5,383 nt of DNA, from contig JANWJI010000030.1 of the NCBI GenBank assembly GCA_025449515.1, positions 1-5,383 of the forward strand. The letters run 5' to 3'. Below are positions 3,816-5,383 of the stretch, one piece after another. Under the pieces are notes generated by a model. It ran no database searches. It saw nothing but the letters and a program-made list of their open reading frames with translations, and was not told the DNA's origin. The stretch is from Nitrososphaeraceae archaeon (GTDB lineage: Archaea > Thermoproteota > Nitrososphaeria > Nitrososphaerales > Nitrososphaeraceae). Position numbers and translations under genes: made by a program. Every line of letters begins with the position of its first letter. Positions within the stretch are counted from its first letter, which is position 1.

Positions 3816-4553
3816 ATGTCTGATGTCGGCAGGGTCCAGACAGATAGCTCTAATCAGTCTCAGATCGAATCCAACAATATGTTAGTTGTTTCTGGTCTAA
3901 GCGTAACATCGCAGAATAAGAGAGTCCTTGAAGACATAAGTTTCAAAGTCAAGAAAGGGACATCCCTTGCAGTCGTTGGTCCCAATGGAGGCGGCAAGAC
4001 CACTCTGTTTAGAGCACTGCTGAATCTTATCCCATACACCGGTACAATAAAGTGGAATGATGAAGTAAGAATCGGCTATGTTCCTCAGAGTCTTGTCTCT
4101 ACGGATTTACCCATACTAGTCGAGGAGTTTCTGAGGTTCAAACGCAGGACAAATTATGAGACATGCATAAGTTCAGTTGGTCTAGAGAAGGCAATTCTCA
4201 GACAAAGCCTTGGTTCTCTTTCAGGGGGAGAGCTCCAGCGTGTTCTGATCGCATGGGCGATCGTGGACAACCCAAGCGTGCTCCTGTTTGATGAACCAAC
4301 CTCTGGTGTAGACATAGGTGCTGAGGAGCCCATCTATGAAAACGTGAATCATCTAAAAAGAGAAGCTGGAATAACGATTCTCCTGATTTCTCACAATATG
4401 CACGTCGTTATGCATTACTCCGATTACGTGTTAGCCCTAAATAAGGGCGTATTGTTCTTCGGCGATACAAAGAGCCTGACTCATTCGCAGCTATTGAGTA
4501 TAATATTTGGAAGTGAGTTCGCTCTGACAGAAGAGGAACATTATAAAGAGTAG
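3816..4553 (+). CDS. znuC: ABC transporter ATPase, ZnuC-type metal importer
   Basis: This 245-residue ATPase energises import of a divalent metal, most likely Zn2+ or Mn2+, on the cytoplasmic face of the membrane. All ABC ATPase motifs are present: Walker A GPNGGGKT (55-62), Q-loop Gln91 (YVPQS), signature LSGGE (135-139), Walker B VLLFDEP (155-161) with catalytic Glu160, D-loop SGVD (163-166) and switch His193 (LLISHNMHVV). The short domain and the C-terminal pattern of the 'VLALNKGVLFFGDT' type match the metal-chelate/ZnuC branch. Residues 1-22 form a polar extension (many Ser, Asn, Gln) before the usual beginning MLVVSGLSV. Met22 could be an alternative start, but no promoter fits it. The permease gene follows after 10 bp, so the two form an operon. 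Which metal is moved cannot be read from the ATPase. Confidence 0.93.
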   Translation: MSDVGRVQTDSSNQSQIESNNMLVVSGLSVTSQNKRVLEDISFKVKKGTSLAVVGPNGGGKTTLFRALLNLIPYTGTIKWNDEVRIGYVPQSLVSTDLPILVEEFLRFKRRTNYETCISSVGLEKAILRQSLGSLSGGELQRVLIAWAIVDNPSVLLFDEPTSGVDIGAEEPIYENVNHLKREAGITILLISHNMHVVMHYSDYVLALNKGVLFFGDTKSLTHSQLLSIIFGSEFALTEEEHYKE

Positions 4554-4563
4554 ACAGTACTCC

Positions 4564-5373
4564 TTGCTGGATACCATTACTTTAACTTTAGGTCTCATAG
4601 TTGGTGTATTTGTAGGCTCAACAGCAGGCTATCTTGGTTCGATAATGGTATCAAGGCACATGGCCTTGGTCGGTGATGCACTTTCGCATGTTGCTCTCCC
4701 AGGCCTTGCACTTGGAATATTGTTCAACTTCAATCCGTTCATTGGTGCATTCGCATTTTTGGCGGCAACGGTAATTGTCACGTGGTATCTTCAAAAATCA
4801 ACAACGCTCTCAGTCGAGGCAATCATAGGAGTAATCTTCGTTTTGGCACTTTCGATTGGCATTCTTATCACCCCAAAAGTAGATCTCCTGGAGGCGTTGT
4901 TTGGTGACGTTTCGAAAATAACTCTCATGGACACAGTAATAACAATTCTAGTGTCTCTCTTCGTGATTTTCGTAATAAAGAAAATTTACGAGAAATTAAT
5001 CATTAGCATGATTTCTAAAGAACTCGCCGTCGCAAACCGGATAAAGGTCGAGAGGATAAATTTGATCTACCTCTTGCTAGTCGCCACAATAGTGGCAGTA
5101 GGAATAAAGGAGGTTGGAACGCTGCTAGTCGGAGCGGTAGTGATAGTTCCTGCAGCCGCAGCAAAGAATATCAGCTCCACCCTCTCTGGTTATTCCCTTA
5201 TGAGCGCTATATTCGGCCTTATGAGCGCAACATCAGGTGTGGTTTTATCAATCTACGTGAATGTCCCAGCCGGGCCACTTGTCGTGATAGTGGGCACGGT
5301 TATCTTTGCTGGAAGTGTCGCGATAAACTCGCTTTCAAAGAGACTTAAGCCCAAAAGAGTATCCGCAGCATAA
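4564..5373 (+). CDS. znuB: ABC-3 family permease, ZnuB-type metal importer
   Basis: The 269-residue membrane subunit pairs with the ATPase just upstream. Several hydrophobic helices span most of the length (for example 4-26, 52-73, 84-103, 122-140, 166-182, 185-200, 211-232, 236-256). Family landmarks are clear: LVGDALSHVALPGLALG (35-51), the EAIIG segment (85-89), LFGD (112-115), GTLLVGAVVIVPAAAA (185-200) and VNVPAGPLVVIV (232-243), which together identify the Zn/Mn/Fe ABC-3 family. The length is normal for ZnuB and the frame is intact, ending at TAA 5371-5373, ten bases before the window edge. The start is TTG 4564-4566, since no in-frame ATG occurs until residue 28, inside the first conserved block; translation may be coupled to the ATPase stop. 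The substrate-binding protein gene is not in the window and may lie downstream. Confidence 0.92.
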   Translation: MLDTITLTLGLIVGVFVGSTAGYLGSIMVSRHMALVGDALSHVALPGLALGILFNFNPFIGAFAFLAATVIVTWYLQKSTTLSVEAIIGVIFVLALSIGILITPKVDLLEALFGDVSKITLMDTVITILVSLFVIFVIKKIYEKLIISMISKELAVANRIKVERINLIYLLLVATIVAVGIKEVGTLLVGAVVIVPAAAAKNISSTLSGYSLMSAIFGLMSATSGVVLSIYVNVPAGPLVVIVGTVIFAGSVAINSLSKRLKPKRVSAA

Positions 5374-5383
5374 ATACGTCAAA

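Noticed and set aside
1..5383. CRISPR array, insertion sequence with transposase, rRNA or integrase attachment site
   Set aside because: No regularly spaced repeats, no transposase or integrase motifs and no rRNA-like or tRNA-like sequence were found on reading both strands.

Overview
The window is AT-rich (about one third GC by eye) and looks archaeal. Several reading frames begin at, or a few bases after, the point about 24-30 bp downstream of a TATA-like box. They have no Shine-Dalgarno sequence, which is the leaderless arrangement common in archaea. Lone SnoaL-like proteins, very small Cys-rich or membrane-anchored proteins and a ZnuCB-type transporter together suggest a Nitrososphaeria (soil ammonia-oxidising, 'thaumarchaeal') genome. 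That placement is inference, not something I could test.

Layout. (1) Positions 1-1330 are sparse and hard to read. Everything plausible is on the minus strand: a 47-49 aa protein with a CPIC motif (432-581), a 73 aa unknown ORF (887-1108), and several short protein-like stretches that are out of frame with each other or separated by stops. These could be remnants of decayed genes. (2) Positions 1332-2500 hold three compact minus-strand genes, each with its own TATA-like box: a two-helix membrane protein ending in a seven-cysteine domain, a one-helix membrane-anchored charged/helical protein, and a soluble helical protein. (3) Positions 2501-2769 are a gap with strong nested inverted repeats that may be a structured RNA. 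(4) Positions 2770-3189 encode a SnoaL-like (NTF2-fold) protein. (5) Positions 3190-3815 are a long divergent intergenic region with two short palindromes, a T8 run and candidate promoters. (6) Positions 3816-5373 on the plus strand are a two-gene operon for the ATPase and permease of a ZnuCB/ABC-3 type metal importer. No substrate-binding protein lies in the window.

How the genes work together: only the transporter pair has a clear joint role, high-affinity uptake of Zn2+ or Mn2+. The minus-strand genes look like separately promoted single genes rather than one operon.

The most notable unexplained signals are three copies of a GC-only motif (GGCGCGC core at 295-304, 1257-1264 and 2671-2678) in AT-rich sequence, the nested inverted repeats at 2537-2609, the Cys-cluster membrane protein, and the apparently broken minus-strand coding on the left. 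None of these is proof of a new system.
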